From Neomegalonema perideroedes DSM 15528 (GTDB lineage Bacteria; Pseudomonadota; Alphaproteobacteria; Rhodobacterales; Rhodobacteraceae), in the NCBI RefSeq assembly GCF_000374145.1, contig NZ_KB893654.1:832995-896994 (forward strand): a DNA stretch of 64,000 nt, written 5' to 3'. Of this stretch, positions 16,098 through 25,703 are shown one piece after another. Made by a program: the position numbers and the translations under genes. The stretch's first letter is position 1, and each line of letters starts with the position of its first letter. Under the pieces are notes generated by a model. That model was not told the origin of the DNA and did not search any database. It saw only the letters and a program-made list of their open reading frames with translations.

Positions 16098-18988
16098 TCC
16101 GCCGCCGGGAGGATCCGCCTCGCGGCCTCGGCCTGAAGGTTATATTCCTTCTGCCATTCCGAAGGCCCGTTGGAGGGCGTGATCTGCACCGCCGTCACCT
16201 TATATTCCGGGCAATTGGTCGCCCAATCCGAGAAATCCGTGGTGACGACGTTAGCCTGAGTGTCGGGATGATGGAAGGTGGTGTAGACCACCCCCGGCGA
16301 GACGCGATCCGTGATCTTGGCCCGCAAGGAGGTCTCGCCCGCCCGCGAGGCCAGACGCACCCAGTCGCCTTCGCGGATTCCCCGCAATTCGGCGTCATGG
16401 GGGTGGATCTCGAGAAGATCCTGATCATGCCACATCACGTTCTCGGTGCGGCGGGTCTGAGCGCCCACGTTATATTGCGAGAGGATGCGCCCCGTAGTCA
16501 GCAGCAGCGGATAACGCGGCCCGGTCTTCTCATCGGTCGGGATATATTCGGTGCGGATGAATTTGCCGCGTCCGCGGACGAAGCCCTCGACATGCATGAG
16601 GGGCGTGCCTTCCGGCGCCGCCTCGTTGCAGGGCCATTGCACTGAGCCGAGGGCGTCGATCTTCTCATAGCTCACGCCCGCGAAGCTCGGGGTGGTGACG
16701 GCGATCTCCTCCATGATCTCGCTGGGATGCTGGTAGCTCCAGCCCGCGCCCATGGCGTTGGCGAGCATCTGGGTGATCTCCCAGTCGGCGTAGCCGTTGC
16801 GCGGAGACATGACCTTGCGCACGCGGTTGATGCGGCGCTCGGCGTTGGTGAAGGTGCCGTCCTTCTCCAGGAAGGAGGAGCCCGGAAGAAAGACATGGGC
16901 GTAATTGGCGGTTTCATTGAGGAAGAGGTCATGCACGATGACGCATTCCATCGCCGCCAGCCCCGCCGAGACATGTTTGGTGTCCGGATCGGATTGCAGG
17001 ATGTCCTCGCCCTGACAATAGAGCCCCTTGAAGGCGCCTTCGACCGCCGCGTCGAGCATGTTCGGAATGCGCAGGCCCGGCTCAGGGTCGAGCGTCACGC
17101 CCCAGAGCGCTTCATAGACCGAACGGGCGGCCTCGCCCTTCACATGGCGATAGCCGGGAAGCTCATGGGGGAAGCTGCCCATGTCGCAGGAGCCCTGCAC
17201 GTTGTTTTGGCCGCGCAGAGGATTCACCCCTACGCCGGGGCGTCCGATGTTGCCGGTCAGCATGGCCAGATTGGCGATGCCGATGACGGTGGTCGAGCCT
17301 TGCGAATGCTCCGTCACGCCGAGGCCGTAATAGATGGCGGCGTTGCCGCCCGTGGCGTAGAGCCGGGCGGCCTTGCGCAGCTCCTCCGCCGGAACGCCCG
17401 TGAGCATCTGGGTGGCTTCGGGGCTATGGCGCGGCTCGGCGACGAATTCGACGTAATCCTGAAATTCGTCCCATTCGCAGCGTTCGCGGATGAAGGCTTC
17501 GTCGAAGAGCCCTTCCGTGACGATCACATGAGCCAGAGCCGTGACCACCGCCACATTGGTTCCGGGGCGCAAAGGCAGATGATGCGCCGCCTTGATATGG
17601 GGCGACTTCACCAGATCCGTGCGGCGCGGGTCCACCACGATGAGCTGCGCGCCTTGGCGCAGGCGCTTTTTCATGCGGGAGCCGAAGACCGGATGGGCGT
17701 CCGTCGGATTGGCGCCGATGACGAGGATGACGTCGCTTTGCTCGACGGAGTCGAAATCCTGCGTGCCCGCCGAAGTGCCGTAGGTCTGGCCGAGGCCGTA
17801 GCCGGTCGGGGAATGGCAGACGCGGGCGCAGGTGTCGGTGTTGTTGTTGCGGAAGACGGCGCGGGTCAGCTTCTGCACCAGATAGGTTTCTTCATTGGTG
17901 CAGCGCGAGGAGGTGATCACGCCGATGGACTGACGCCCGTATGTCTCCTGAAGTCCGCGCAGGCGATTGGCGGCGAAGCTCAGGGCCTCTTCCCATGAGA
18001 CTTCGCGCCAAGGCTCGTCGATGGTCTCGCGGATCATCGGATTGAGGATGCGGTCCTTATGGCTGGCGTAGCCATAAGCGAAGCGGCCCTTGACGCAGCT
18101 ATGGCCGCGATTGGCCTTGCCATGCTTCCAAGGCACCATGCGCACGAGTTCGTCGCCGCGCATCTCGGCCTTGAAGCTGCATCCGACGCCGCAATAAGCG
18201 CAAGTCGTGATCAGCGAGCGGTCGGGATCGGGCGTGCCGATCTCGATGACCGATTTTTCCTGAAGCGTGGCGGTCGGGCAGGCTTGGACGCAGGCGCCGC
18301 AGGAGACGCAGGCCGAGGACAGGAAATCATCGAAGACGGCGCCCGCCGAAACCCGGCTGTCGAAGCCGCGCCCGGCGATGGTCAGCGCGAAAGTGCCCTG
18401 AACCTCCTCGCAGGCCCGCACGCAACGCGAGCAGACGATGCATTTCGAAGGATCATAGGTGAAATAGGGATTGCTCTCGTCCTTGGGCAGGAAAAGCGGA
18501 TTGGCCTCGCCGCCATTGGCGCGGGCGCGGAAATGTGTCTCTTCGGCCTCGTAACGGACTTCGCGCAGGCCCACGGCGCCCGCCATATCCTGCAATTCGC
18601 AATCGCCGTTGGCCGAGCAGGTGAGGCAGTCGAGCGGATGATCCGAGATGTAAAGCTCCATCACGCCCTTGCGGAGCTGCTTCACGCGCTCGGTCTGGGT
18701 GTGGACCTTCATGCCGGGCGTCACGGGCGTGGTGCAGGAAGCGGGAGTCCCCGCGCGGCCCTCGATCTCCACGAGGCAGAGCCGACAGGAGCCGAAAGAT
18801 TCGAGGTTGTCGGTGGCGCAGAGCTTGGGCACCGCGATTCCGGCCTCGGCGGCGGCGCGCATGACGCTCGTCCCTTCCGGGACCGTCACCTCGAAGCCGT
18901 CCACGCTCAGGGTGACCATCTTTTTCGACCGGGAGGCGGGCGTGCCGAAATCGCGGTCGGTCAGGTCGGGGATGATGAGGTCCTTCAT
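16094..18988 (-). CDS. fdsA: NAD-dependent formate dehydrogenase alpha (catalytic) subunit
   Basis: A 964-residue molybdopterin enzyme. N-terminal part: a [2Fe-2S] domain (ESFGSCRLCLVEIEG), a His/Cys cluster (ELYISDHPLDCLTC), and two ferredoxin-like [4Fe-4S] sites (CIVCSRCVRAC and CVSCGACVQAC). Next comes the molybdopterin oxidoreductase domain with its own cluster (CAYCGVGCSF) and the bis-MGD core. The active-site Cys-His pair is C391-H392 in CARVCHSPTG. The enzyme oxidises formate to CO2 and passes electrons through FdsB to NAD+. The start at 18988 (MKDLIIPDL) overlaps the fdsB stop codon by four bases; longer frames upstream are only the antisense-free extension into fdsB. It is the last oxidation step of the C1 pathway encoded here. 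Confidence 0.96.
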   Translation of the reverse strand: MKDLIIPDLTDRDFGTPASRSKKMVTLSVDGFEVTVPEGTSVMRAAAEAGIAVPKLCATDNLESFGSCRLCLVEIEGRAGTPASCTTPVTPGMKVHTQTERVKQLRKGVMELYISDHPLDCLTCSANGDCELQDMAGAVGLREVRYEAEETHFRARANGGEANPLFLPKDESNPYFTYDPSKCIVCSRCVRACEEVQGTFALTIAGRGFDSRVSAGAVFDDFLSSACVSCGACVQACPTATLQEKSVIEIGTPDPDRSLITTCAYCGVGCSFKAEMRGDELVRMVPWKHGKANRGHSCVKGRFAYGYASHKDRILNPMIRETIDEPWREVSWEEALSFAANRLRGLQETYGRQSIGVITSSRCTNEETYLVQKLTRAVFRNNNTDTCARVCHSPTGYGLGQTYGTSAGTQDFDSVEQSDVILVIGANPTDAHPVFGSRMKKRLRQGAQLIVVDPRRTDLVKSPHIKAAHHLPLRPGTNVAVVTALAHVIVTEGLFDEAFIRERCEWDEFQDYVEFVAEPRHSPEATQMLTGVPAEELRKAARLYATGGNAAIYYGLGVTEHSQGSTTVIGIANLAMLTGNIGRPGVGVNPLRGQNNVQGSCDMGSFPHELPGYRHVKGEAARSVYEALWGVTLDPEPGLRIPNMLDAAVEGAFKGLYCQGEDILQSDPDTKHVSAGLAAMECVIVHDLFLNETANYAHVFLPGSSFLEKDGTFTNAERRINRVRKVMSPRNGYADWEITQMLANAMGAGWSYQHPSEIMEEIAVTTPSFAGVSYEKIDALGSVQWPCNEAAPEGTPLMHVEGFVRGRGKFIRTEYIPTDEKTGPRYPLLLTTGRILSQYNVGAQTRRTENVMWHDQDLLEIHPHDAELRGIREGDWVRLASRAGETSLRAKITDRVSPGVVYTTFHHPDTQANVVTTDFSDWATNCPEYKVTAVQITPSNGPSEWQKEYNLQAEAARRILPAAE

Positions 18989-20511
18989 TCCGCAGCCTCC
19001 TGAGCGCGCGCGAAATCTTCGGGGAAATGCGTCAGAGCCGACATCACCGGATAGGGCGTGAAGCCTCCCAACGCGCAGAGGGAGCCGGATTTCATCGTCT
19101 CGCAAAGATCTTGCAGAATCGCCACCGCGCGACGGTCTCCGCGCGCGATGCGGTCGACGGTCTCCATGCCCCGCACGGCGCCGATGCGGCAGGGGGTGCA
19201 TTTGCCGCAGGATTCCACCGCGCAGAACTCCATGGCGAAGCGCGCCATCTGGAGCATATCGGCGCGGTCGTCGAAGACCACAAGGCCCGCATGGCCGATC
19301 AGGCCGCCCTGTCCGGCGTATTCCTCATAGCCGAAGGGGGTTTCGAAGAGCGCCTGCGGGAAATAGGCCCCGAGCGGCCCGCCGATCTGCACCGCCTTGA
19401 CGGGGCGCCCGGAAGCCGTGCCGCCGCCGATGTCCTCGACGATCTCGCGGAGGCTCAGGCCGAAGGCGACTTCGAAGAGCCCGCCATATCTGACGTTCCC
19501 GGCGATCTGGAGCGGAATGGTGCCGCGCGAGCGGCCGATTCCGAAATCCTTATAGAATTGCGCGCCCCGCGCGAGGATGATCGGGACCGTCGCCAAGGAG
19601 ATGACGTTATTGACCACCGTCGGGCGCCCGAGGAAGCCTTGCAGCGCCGGGAGCGGCGGCTTGGCGCGCACGATCCCGCGCTTGCCTTCGAGCGAATTCA
19701 GGAGAGAAGTCTCCTCGCCGCAGACATAGGCTCCTGCGCCCACGCGGATCTCCATGTCGAAGGCGCGCTCCGAGCCCAGCACCGAGCGCCCGAGCAGCCC
19801 CGCCGCCCGTCCGATCTCCACGGCCTTGCTCATCACGGCCACGGCGTCGGGATATTCCGAGCGGATATAGACGTAGCCTTGCTCCGCGCCCGTGGCCAAT
19901 CCGGCGATGATCATGCCCTCGATCAGGGTGAAGGGATCGCCCTCCATGATCATGCGGTCGGCGAAGGTGCCGCTGTCGCCTTCATCGGCGTTGCAGACGA
20001 TGTATTTGCGCGGCCCCGGAGCCTCCGAAACCGTCTTCCATTTGATTCCGGTGGGGAATCCGGCGCCGCCGCGTCCGCGCAGACCCGACTCCGTCACCTC
20101 CTGCACGAGGGCGGGCTTCTCCATCTCCAAAGCCCGGCGCAGACCCGCGAGGCCCTCGTGGGCTTCATAATCGGCGAGGCTCAGCGGATCGATCACGCCG
20201 CAGCGGGCGAAGGTCAGGCGCGTCTGGCGCTTCAGCCAAGGCAGATCCTCGGTCTTGCCCAAAGCCAGAGGATGGGCGGCGGGATCCTCGAAAAAGGCGG
20301 GGACGGCCTCGGGCGTCATGGGGCCGAAGGCGAAGCGGCCTTGCGGCGTCGCCAGTTCGAGCAGAGGCTCCAGCCAGATCATGCCGCGCGAGCCGTTGCG
20401 GATCAGCTCCAGCGCGATTCCGCGTTTTTGGGCCTCGGCCTTCAGCGCGGCGGCGACCTTCTCGGCGCCCAGAGCCTTGGCGGCGGCGTCGGCGGGAAGA
20501 TAGAGCTTCAT
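18985..20511 (-). CDS. fdsB: Formate dehydrogenase beta subunit (NADH/FMN-binding)
   Basis: A 508-residue diaphorase subunit homologous to NuoF/HoxF. An N-terminal thioredoxin-like domain (about 1-120) is followed by the FMN/NAD domain with GLRGRGGAGFPTG and CNADEGDSGTFADR, and a C-terminal [4Fe-4S] site ESCGKCTPCR. It takes electrons from FdsA and reduces NAD+. The start MKLYLPADA at 20511 overlaps the fdsG stop codon by four bases. Confidence 0.95.
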   Translation of the reverse strand: MKLYLPADAAAKALGAEKVAAALKAEAQKRGIALELIRNGSRGMIWLEPLLELATPQGRFAFGPMTPEAVPAFFEDPAAHPLALGKTEDLPWLKRQTRLTFARCGVIDPLSLADYEAHEGLAGLRRALEMEKPALVQEVTESGLRGRGGAGFPTGIKWKTVSEAPGPRKYIVCNADEGDSGTFADRMIMEGDPFTLIEGMIIAGLATGAEQGYVYIRSEYPDAVAVMSKAVEIGRAAGLLGRSVLGSERAFDMEIRVGAGAYVCGEETSLLNSLEGKRGIVRAKPPLPALQGFLGRPTVVNNVISLATVPIILARGAQFYKDFGIGRSRGTIPLQIAGNVRYGGLFEVAFGLSLREIVEDIGGGTASGRPVKAVQIGGPLGAYFPQALFETPFGYEEYAGQGGLIGHAGLVVFDDRADMLQMARFAMEFCAVESCGKCTPCRIGAVRGMETVDRIARGDRRAVAILQDLCETMKSGSLCALGGFTPYPVMSALTHFPEDFARAQEAAE

Positions 20512-20996
20512 GCGCGCGCCTCCTGCAGCAGAGCGTCGAGGGCCGCCTCGTCCAGCCGCGCCCGCAATTCGCCGTCGAGCATGGCGGCGGGAGCGCAGGC
20601 GCAGAGCCCAAGGCAGAAGATCGCCTCCAGAGTCACGCGGCCGTCGGCGCTGGTCTCGCCCCAGTCGAGGCCGAGCTTTTCCCGCGCCCGCGCGCCCAGA
20701 GCCTCCGAGCCCATGGATTGGCAAGCCTCGGCGCGGCAGATCTTGAGCACATGGCGCCCGGCGGGGGCCTTGCGGAAATCATGATAGAAGGAGATCACGC
20801 CATGGACTTCGGCGCGGCCCAGATTCAGGCCGTCGGCGATGACCTGCACGGCGTCTTCAGGCACATGGCCGAATTCATGCTGAATCTCATGCAGAATCGG
20901 CAGGAGCGGGCCTTCGCGTCCGGCGTTGGCCGCGACGATCTCGGCGATCCGCGCGCCGACGGCCGAAACTTGGGCTGGCGAAGACGTGAGAGTCAC
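20508..20996 (-). CDS. fdsG: Formate dehydrogenase gamma subunit (NuoE-like)
   Basis: A 162-residue [2Fe-2S] protein of the NuoE/HoxE type with LLPILHEIQHEFGHVP, HGVISFYHDF and the four Cys ligands in CRAEACQSMG and CLGLCACAPA. The chosen start is GTG at 20996, nine bases after GGAGG and matching the family length; the frame remains open further upstream without recognisable sequence. It is the first gene of the fds operon and lies 115 bases after xoxJ on the same strand. Confidence 0.92.
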   Translation of the reverse strand: MTLTSSPAQVSAVGARIAEIVAANAGREGPLLPILHEIQHEFGHVPEDAVQVIADGLNLGRAEVHGVISFYHDFRKAPAGRHVLKICRAEACQSMGSEALGARAREKLGLDWGETSADGRVTLEAIFCLGLCACAPAAMLDGELRARLDEAALDALLQEARA

Positions 20997-21067
20997 GCTG
21001 GCGATCCTCCATGGTTTTGAGGCCGGATCATTTTCTCCGGCTGGGCCGCGCTTGCAAGTCATCTCTC

Positions 21068-21090
21068 CGGAGGAGGCGAAAGCTCCTCCG
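21068..21090 (-). other. Hairpin between xoxJ and fdsG
   Basis: CGGAGGAG at 21068-21075 pairs with CTCCTCCG at 21083-21090 around a seven-base loop. No T run follows on the minus strand, so this is at most a weak terminator or an mRNA 3'-end stabiliser separating xoxGJ from fds. Confidence 0.35.
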
Positions 21091-21111
21091 CTCGCCCCGC
21101 CCTTCGGGTCT

Positions 21112-21987
21112 TCAGGTGGGCGGCGTGAAAGGCGCCGAGCGTCTCGGCGCGGCCTGAGGCGGCTCCTTGAGCTTGGTTCCGTAATCATCGAGGATCGGGA
21201 CGCCCGCCTCGGTCAGGATGCGGTCGATCTCGGCCTGATTGCGGCGGATGAGCGAATTCAGCTCATGCTTCCACTCCAGTTCGCCCGCCCGAACGCCCAT
21301 GGTGATGCGGTAGAACAGCCTCGGCGTCCCCGGTTCGCTGAGCAGAGGCTGCGCCGTCAGGCCCTCGCGGGCTTTGACCAGCGGCCCGCCGATGGGCCCC
21401 CAGAGGACGGCCGCGTCGATCGCGCCCGCTTCGAGATCGTCGAGCATCTGCCCGGCGGGATCCTCGACGCGCCGGTCGACCACGAGATTATAGCCCTTGG
21501 CCAGCCCGATCATGCCGCGCCGCGCCAGATGGGTGGCGGGCGGAGATCCCGCCACCACGCCGATCTTTTTCCCGTCGAGCCGGGAATCCGCGAAGCTCGC
21601 GGCCCCCGCGAGATCGCTGTCGTCGCGGGTGATCAGCACATGGGTCGAGGTGTAGTAATGATTGGTGTTGAGGACCAGCTCATGGCCTTGGGCGTAGCCG
21701 ATCACCAGATCGCAGCGCCCCGCCTGAAGCGTCTGGCGGATGAAGCCGGTGACCATGGGAAACCACGTATAGCGCAGGGGCGTCCCGCGCTTTTCGGCGA
21801 TGAGTTCGGCGATCTGGTTCTCGAAGCCCGTCCCCTCGCGGTTCGACATCGGAGAATTGGCCGGATCGGCGCAGACCCGCAGCGAATCCTCCGAAACGAG
21901 GTCGGCGACCTGCGCCTGGGCGGGTCCGCAAAGACCCGCCGTCGCGCCCAGAGCCAACAGCAGCCGTCCGAGCGATCTGCGCGTCAT
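21112..21987 (-). CDS. xoxJ: XoxJ, periplasmic partner of XoxF
   Basis: A 291-residue exported protein of the MxaJ/XoxJ family (type 2 periplasmic-binding fold). The signal peptide ends near PAQA, then VSEDSLRVCADPANSPMSN and GFENQIAELIAEKRG, typical of XoxJ. It binds no known small substrate and is thought to activate XoxF. ATG 21987 overlaps the xoxG stop codon as ATGA and is preceded by AAGGAG; a GTG 12 bases upstream is an alternative. Confidence 0.9.
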   Translation of the reverse strand: MTRRSLGRLLLALGATAGLCGPAQAQVADLVSEDSLRVCADPANSPMSNREGTGFENQIAELIAEKRGTPLRYTWFPMVTGFIRQTLQAGRCDLVIGYAQGHELVLNTNHYYTSTHVLITRDDSDLAGAASFADSRLDGKKIGVVAGSPPATHLARRGMIGLAKGYNLVVDRRVEDPAGQMLDDLEAGAIDAAVLWGPIGGPLVKAREGLTAQPLLSEPGTPRLFYRITMGVRAGELEWKHELNSLIRRNQAEIDRILTEAGVPILDDYGTKLKEPPQAAPRRSAPFTPPT

Positions 21988-22559
21988 CCCTCCATGCACT
22001 CCTTTTCGAGATCCGAATAGGCGTCCGTCTTCTGCTCGCGTTTGGCGGGGCGTCCGCGGGGCAGAGCGTCCACGCCGCGGGCGCGCAGATAGCTGTAGAT
22101 GTCGTCAAGATAGCACATGACGTTCTTATTCGTGCCGAAAGCGGGCATGACCGAATTGCCGCTGGCGCCGGTCACCTGCCGACCGCTGGCGACGACTTCG
22201 AGGAAGGCGTAATAATCCAAATTCAGCGCGGAGTTCTTCAGCGCGGGGGCGTAGGTGGAGCCTTCGCCGTCGGGGCCGTGGCAGACGTGGCATTCCGCAT
22301 GATAGCGGCGGAAGCCCGAAAAGGTCGGCCAATCGAGCTCGCCCTTGTCGTTGATGTTGAAGGTGGGGACGTCCTCCGCGTTGAAATAGCGGATGCCGTC
22401 GTTCGAAGCGGCGGCCACGTCCACGTCCTCGCGGTGCTTTTGCTCGGCCAGCGCCGCGCCCGCCGCCAGAACGCCTAAAAGGGCCGCGGCGGCCGCGGAT
22501 CTGAGCCGCGGCGCGCGCCGGGCCGAAGCGGTCGAGAAGCTGAGGCTTTCAAAAGCCAT
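21984..22559 (-). CDS. xoxG: Cytochrome c XoxG, electron acceptor of XoxF
   Basis: A 191-residue exported c-type cytochrome. An N-terminal signal (about 20-38, AAAAALLGVLAAGAALA) is followed by a single haem site CHVCH (C90, C93, H94) and the likely axial M138 in NSVMPAFG. RYFNAEDVPTFNINDKG is characteristic of the XoxG/MxaG-like group. It takes electrons from the PQQ cofactor of XoxF and passes them to the respiratory chain. It is coupled to xoxJ by overlap and separated from xoxF by about 240 bases containing a terminator. Confidence 0.92.
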   Translation of the reverse strand: MAFESLSFSTASARRAPRLRSAAAAALLGVLAAGAALAEQKHREDVDVAAASNDGIRYFNAEDVPTFNINDKGELDWPTFSGFRRYHAECHVCHGPDGEGSTYAPALKNSALNLDYYAFLEVVASGRQVTGASGNSVMPAFGTNKNVMCYLDDIYSYLRARGVDALPRGRPAKREQKTDAYSDLEKECMEG

Positions 22560-22717
22560 TGGCGAATCCTCCCAAGTTTTTGGTTTTGCCGAAGTCTAGT
22601 CCCGGAGCCGCCTGCGCCGAAGTCAGCCTTTTGGTGGGATTCTCTCCTGCGGCGTTTGGGAAAACCTCCTGAGCTTCACAGGAGGATCGCGCCGGATGGG
22701 GCGGCCGGCTCGGCCGG

Positions 22718-22736
22718 ACTCGCGTCGCGAAAACGC
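22718..22736. repeat. Partial REP-like element
   Basis: ACTCGCGTCGCGAAAACGC matches the right half of the REP-like units (CGCGTCGCGAAAATGC). Directly upstream, CCGGCTCGGCCGG forms a small hairpin in place of the usual core. It lies between xoxF and xoxG. Confidence 0.45.
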
Positions 22737-22740
22737 GAAC

Positions 22741-22763
22741 GCGCCGCCCTTTGGGGGCGGCGC
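22741..22763 (-). terminator. Terminator-like hairpin after xoxF
   Basis: GCGCCGCCC at 22741-22749 pairs perfectly with GGGCGGCGC at 22755-22763. On the minus strand it lies about 40 bases after the xoxF stop codon and is followed by GTTCGCGTTTT. It probably limits read-through from xoxF into xoxGJ. Confidence 0.55.
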
Positions 22764-22801
22764 GCGGGAGGTTTCAGGAAAAGCCTCGCCGGGAGGGCGG
22801 G

Positions 22802-24640
22802 TCAGTTCGGCAGAGCGAAGACGGTCAGCTGTCCGCCGAGCGCCGTGTAGTCGGAGAGGGCCGCATAGCCGCCCACGGCGCCGAGGCCGTCGTTGGCGTT
22901 GGTCAGACCCGCCGCGAGGCCGATGCCCGCCCAGCCGCCGACGCCCGAGAGCACGCCGATATATTGCTTGCCCTTATGCTCGTAGGTCATGACGTTGCCG
23001 ATGATGCCCGAGGGGGTCTTGAAGCGGTAAAGCTCCTCGCCCGTCTTGGAGTCCACGGCCTTCAGATAACCTTCCAGCGTGCCGTAGAACACGATGTCGC
23101 CCGCGGTGGCCAAAGCGCCCGACCAGACCGAGAAGCGTTCCGGCAGAGACCAGGCGATCTTGCCCTGAGTGGCGTCCCAGGCGATGAAGTTGCCCATGCC
23201 GCCATGGCTGTCGGGGGCCGGATACATCGAGAGGGTCGCGCCGACATAGGGCTGTCCGGCGGTGTAGCTCACGCGGAAGGGCTCGTAATCCATGCAGACG
23301 TGGTTGGTCGGCACGTAGAACAGGCCGGTCTTCGGCGAGAAGGCCGAGGGCTGCTGATCCTTGGAGCCGAGCGCCGCGGGGCAGATGCCCGTCGAGTTCA
23401 CGTCTTCGCCGTTCTGCTCGGTGGAGAATTCGGCCACGACCTGAGGGCGGCCGTAGGTGGCGGAGGCGGGGTCCATGTCGACATGGGTGGCCCAGTTCAC
23501 CGCCGGATCGTATTTCTCGGCGACGAGCAATTCGCCCGTCAGACGGTCGAGGGTGTAGCCGAAGCCGTTGCGGTCGAAATTGACCAAGAGCTTGCGCTCC
23601 ACGCCGTCGATCTCCTGATCGACGAGGAGGTTCTCGTTGATGCCGTCGTAATCCCATTCGTCATGGGGGGTCTTCTGATAGAACCAACGCGCCACGCCGG
23701 TGTCCGGATCGCGGGCCATGATGGTCATGGACCATTTATTGTCGCCGGGGCGCTGCGAGGGGTTCCAGGTCGAGGGGTTGCCGGTGCCGTAATAGACGAG
23801 ATCGGCCTCAGGATCGTAGGTGAACCAGCCCCAGGTCGTGCCGCCGCCGATCTTCCATTGATCGCCTTCCCAGCTCTCCAGCGAGGAATTCGCGCCGACC
23901 GGCTTGCCGAGGACCGTGGTCTTCTCGGGATCGACGAGCATCTCGTCGTCCGGGCCGGTGGAGTAGGCGCGCCAGGCCATCGAGCCGTCGGAGACGTTAT
24001 AGGCGGTCACATGGCCGCGCACGCCGTATTCGCCGCCCGAAATGCCGACGATGACCTTATCCTTCACCGGCAGAACGGTGGTGGTGTTGGTCTCGCCCTT
24101 GGCGGGATCGCCGTTGACGACGCTCCATTTCACGTCGCCGGTCTTGGCGTCGAGCGCGACGAGGGTGGTGTCCGCCTGATGCAGGAAGAGGACGCCGTCG
24201 GCGTAGGCGAGGCCGCGATAAACCGTGTCGCAGCACATCACGCCGATGACTTCGGGATTCTGCTGGGGCGTATAGCGCCAGAGGATGCGGCCGTCGTCGT
24301 TCAGGTCGAGGGCGTAGACGGTGTTCGGGAAAGGCGTATGGACGTACATGACGTCGCCGACCACCAGAGGCGAACCCTCATGGCCGCGCAGAACGCCGGT
24401 CGAGAAGGTCCAAGAGACCTGAAGGTTCTTGACGTTCTCGGCGTTGATTTGGTCCAGCTCGGAATAGCGGTTGCCCGCGTAGTCGCCGAGCTGCATGGTC
24501 CATTGCTTCGGGTCGTCCTGGAGCGCGAGCAGGCCGTCGTTCGCAAGGGCGGGCGCGAGGGCGGGGCCGAAGAAGGCCGCGCCGGAAAGGGCGGCTCCAA
24601 GGAATGCGGCCTTGGCGGCGCGCATGGCGGATCTGGTCAT
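22802..24640 (-). CDS. xoxF: Lanthanide-dependent PQQ methanol dehydrogenase
   Basis: A 612-residue quinoprotein with a signal peptide (cut near ALAND, about residue 34) and an eight-bladed propeller of PQQ repeats. Diagnostic residues are visible: the vicinal disulfide C136-C137 near the PQQ, metal ligands E204 and N288, catalytic D330, and the extra Asp D332 in EWDYDG. That second Asp is found in XoxF enzymes, which use light lanthanides, and is Ala in the calcium enzyme MxaF. It oxidises methanol to formaldehyde (some XoxF enzymes go on to formate) in the periplasm. The ATG has GGAGGGAG upstream and a good promoter candidate lies about 115 bases before it. No mxaF, mxaI or pqq genes are in the window. 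Confidence 0.96.
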   Translation of the reverse strand: MTRSAMRAAKAAFLGAALSGAAFFGPALAPALANDGLLALQDDPKQWTMQLGDYAGNRYSELDQINAENVKNLQVSWTFSTGVLRGHEGSPLVVGDVMYVHTPFPNTVYALDLNDDGRILWRYTPQQNPEVIGVMCCDTVYRGLAYADGVLFLHQADTTLVALDAKTGDVKWSVVNGDPAKGETNTTTVLPVKDKVIVGISGGEYGVRGHVTAYNVSDGSMAWRAYSTGPDDEMLVDPEKTTVLGKPVGANSSLESWEGDQWKIGGGTTWGWFTYDPEADLVYYGTGNPSTWNPSQRPGDNKWSMTIMARDPDTGVARWFYQKTPHDEWDYDGINENLLVDQEIDGVERKLLVNFDRNGFGYTLDRLTGELLVAEKYDPAVNWATHVDMDPASATYGRPQVVAEFSTEQNGEDVNSTGICPAALGSKDQQPSAFSPKTGLFYVPTNHVCMDYEPFRVSYTAGQPYVGATLSMYPAPDSHGGMGNFIAWDATQGKIAWSLPERFSVWSGALATAGDIVFYGTLEGYLKAVDSKTGEELYRFKTPSGIIGNVMTYEHKGKQYIGVLSGVGGWAGIGLAAGLTNANDGLGAVGGYAALSDYTALGGQLTVFALPN

Positions 24641-24753
24641 GAATCTCCCTCCGAGAGACGCGCGCCGAAAAGCCGCGCGGACGTTCCTGCCTAAAGCGAA
24701 GCCGCCCGCCTCACGAGGGAGGCTTGATTCCTGCGGCTTCTTATTCTTTTCTT

Positions 24754-24782
24754 ATTTGAATCCGTAAATCGCCCTGCGTCAA
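24754..24782 (-). promoter_or_regulatory. Candidate promoter of xoxF
   Basis: On the minus strand TTGACG (24777-24782) and TCAAAT (24754-24759) are separated by 17 bases, about 115 bases before the xoxF start. The -35 is near-perfect, the -10 only fair. The stretch from here to the gene is unusually AT-rich for the window. Confidence 0.5.
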
Positions 24783-24788
24783 CATGAA

Positions 24789-24829
24789 GGGCCGCGCTTC
24801 CCCCCAAAGTATGAAGGAAGGCGCGGCCC
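24789..24829 (-). terminator. Terminator of adhI-fghA
   Basis: GGGCCGCGCTTCC (24789-24801) pairs with GGAAGGCGCGGCCC (24816-24829), with one bulged base. It lies just downstream of the fghA stop codon on the minus strand and is followed by TTCATGTTG. It separates the adhI-fghA unit from xoxF. Confidence 0.6.
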
Positions 24830-24862
24830 CCGATCTTCGAACCCTGAAGGGCTCGGGCGCGC

Positions 24863-25702
24863 TCAGAGCGCGGCGAGCTTCTCCGCATGCCAGCGGACAT
24901 GATCCGCCATGAAGGTCGAGACGAAGAAATAACTATGGTCGTAACCGGGCTGCATGCGGAAGGTCATGGGCTGACGCCGTTTGGCCGCCGCCTCCGCCAG
25001 AGCCTCCGGCTTGAGCAGATCGAGGAATTGATCCGCCCCGCCTTGGTCGACGAGGATCTCGCCCGGATAGCCCTTTTCACGCAGAAGCAGCGTCGAGTCA
25101 TGCGGCCGCCAGAGCGTTTCATCCGCGCCGAGATAGGCCGCGAATTGCTTGCGTCCCCAATCGGAGGCCGTCGGGTGGGCGATGGGCGCGAAGGCCGAGA
25201 CCGAGCGATAGACCTCGGGGAAGGTCATCGCCAGAGTCAGCGCGCCATGGCCGCCCATGGAATGCCCGGTGATCCCCTGAAGCTCCCGGATGAGCGGGAA
25301 ATTCGCGAAGACGACCTCCGGAAGCTCCTTGGCGATGTAGCTCCACATGTTGAAATGCGGCGCCCAAGGCTTTTCGGTCGCGTCCACATAAAAGCCCGCG
25401 CCCTTGCCGAGGTCATAGGCCGCGTCGTCCGCGACGCCCTCGCCGCGCGGCGAGGTGTCGGGGAAGATCAGCGCGATCCCCGCCTCGGCGGCCCAAGCCT
25501 GAGCCCCCGCCTTGGTCATGGCGTTCTCATGGGTGCAGGTCAGCCCCGAGAGATACCACAGAACCGGAACCGGGCCCGCCTGAGCCGCAGGCGGCAGATA
25601 GACCGCGAAGGTCATCTCGCCGCCCGTGGCCTCGGAGGCGTGGGAGAAGACTCCCTGCACGCCGCCGAAAGCCCGGTTCTGAGAAATGGTTTTGAGGCTC
25701 AT
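24863..25702 (-). CDS. fghA: S-formylglutathione hydrolase
   Basis: A 279-residue cytosolic esterase-D-type enzyme. It shows LSGLTCTHENAM, the nucleophile elbow GHSMGG (S148), and later Asp (DQGGADQFL) and His (GYDHSYFF) of the triad. It hydrolyses S-formylglutathione to formate and glutathione. The gene begins one base after the adhI stop codon, so the two steps are co-expressed. Confidence 0.95.
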   Translation of the reverse strand: MSLKTISQNRAFGGVQGVFSHASEATGGEMTFAVYLPPAAQAGPVPVLWYLSGLTCTHENAMTKAGAQAWAAEAGIALIFPDTSPRGEGVADDAAYDLGKGAGFYVDATEKPWAPHFNMWSYIAKELPEVVFANFPLIRELQGITGHSMGGHGALTLAMTFPEVYRSVSAFAPIAHPTASDWGRKQFAAYLGADETLWRPHDSTLLLREKGYPGEILVDQGGADQFLDLLKPEALAEAAAKRRQPMTFRMQPGYDHSYFFVSTFMADHVRWHAEKLAAL

Positions 25703-25703
25703 C

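Noticed and set aside
22802-24640. Calcium-dependent MxaF-type methanol dehydrogenase
   Set aside because: The DYD motif with the extra Asp (D332), the neighbouring xoxG and xoxJ, and absence of mxaI indicate the lanthanide XoxF type.
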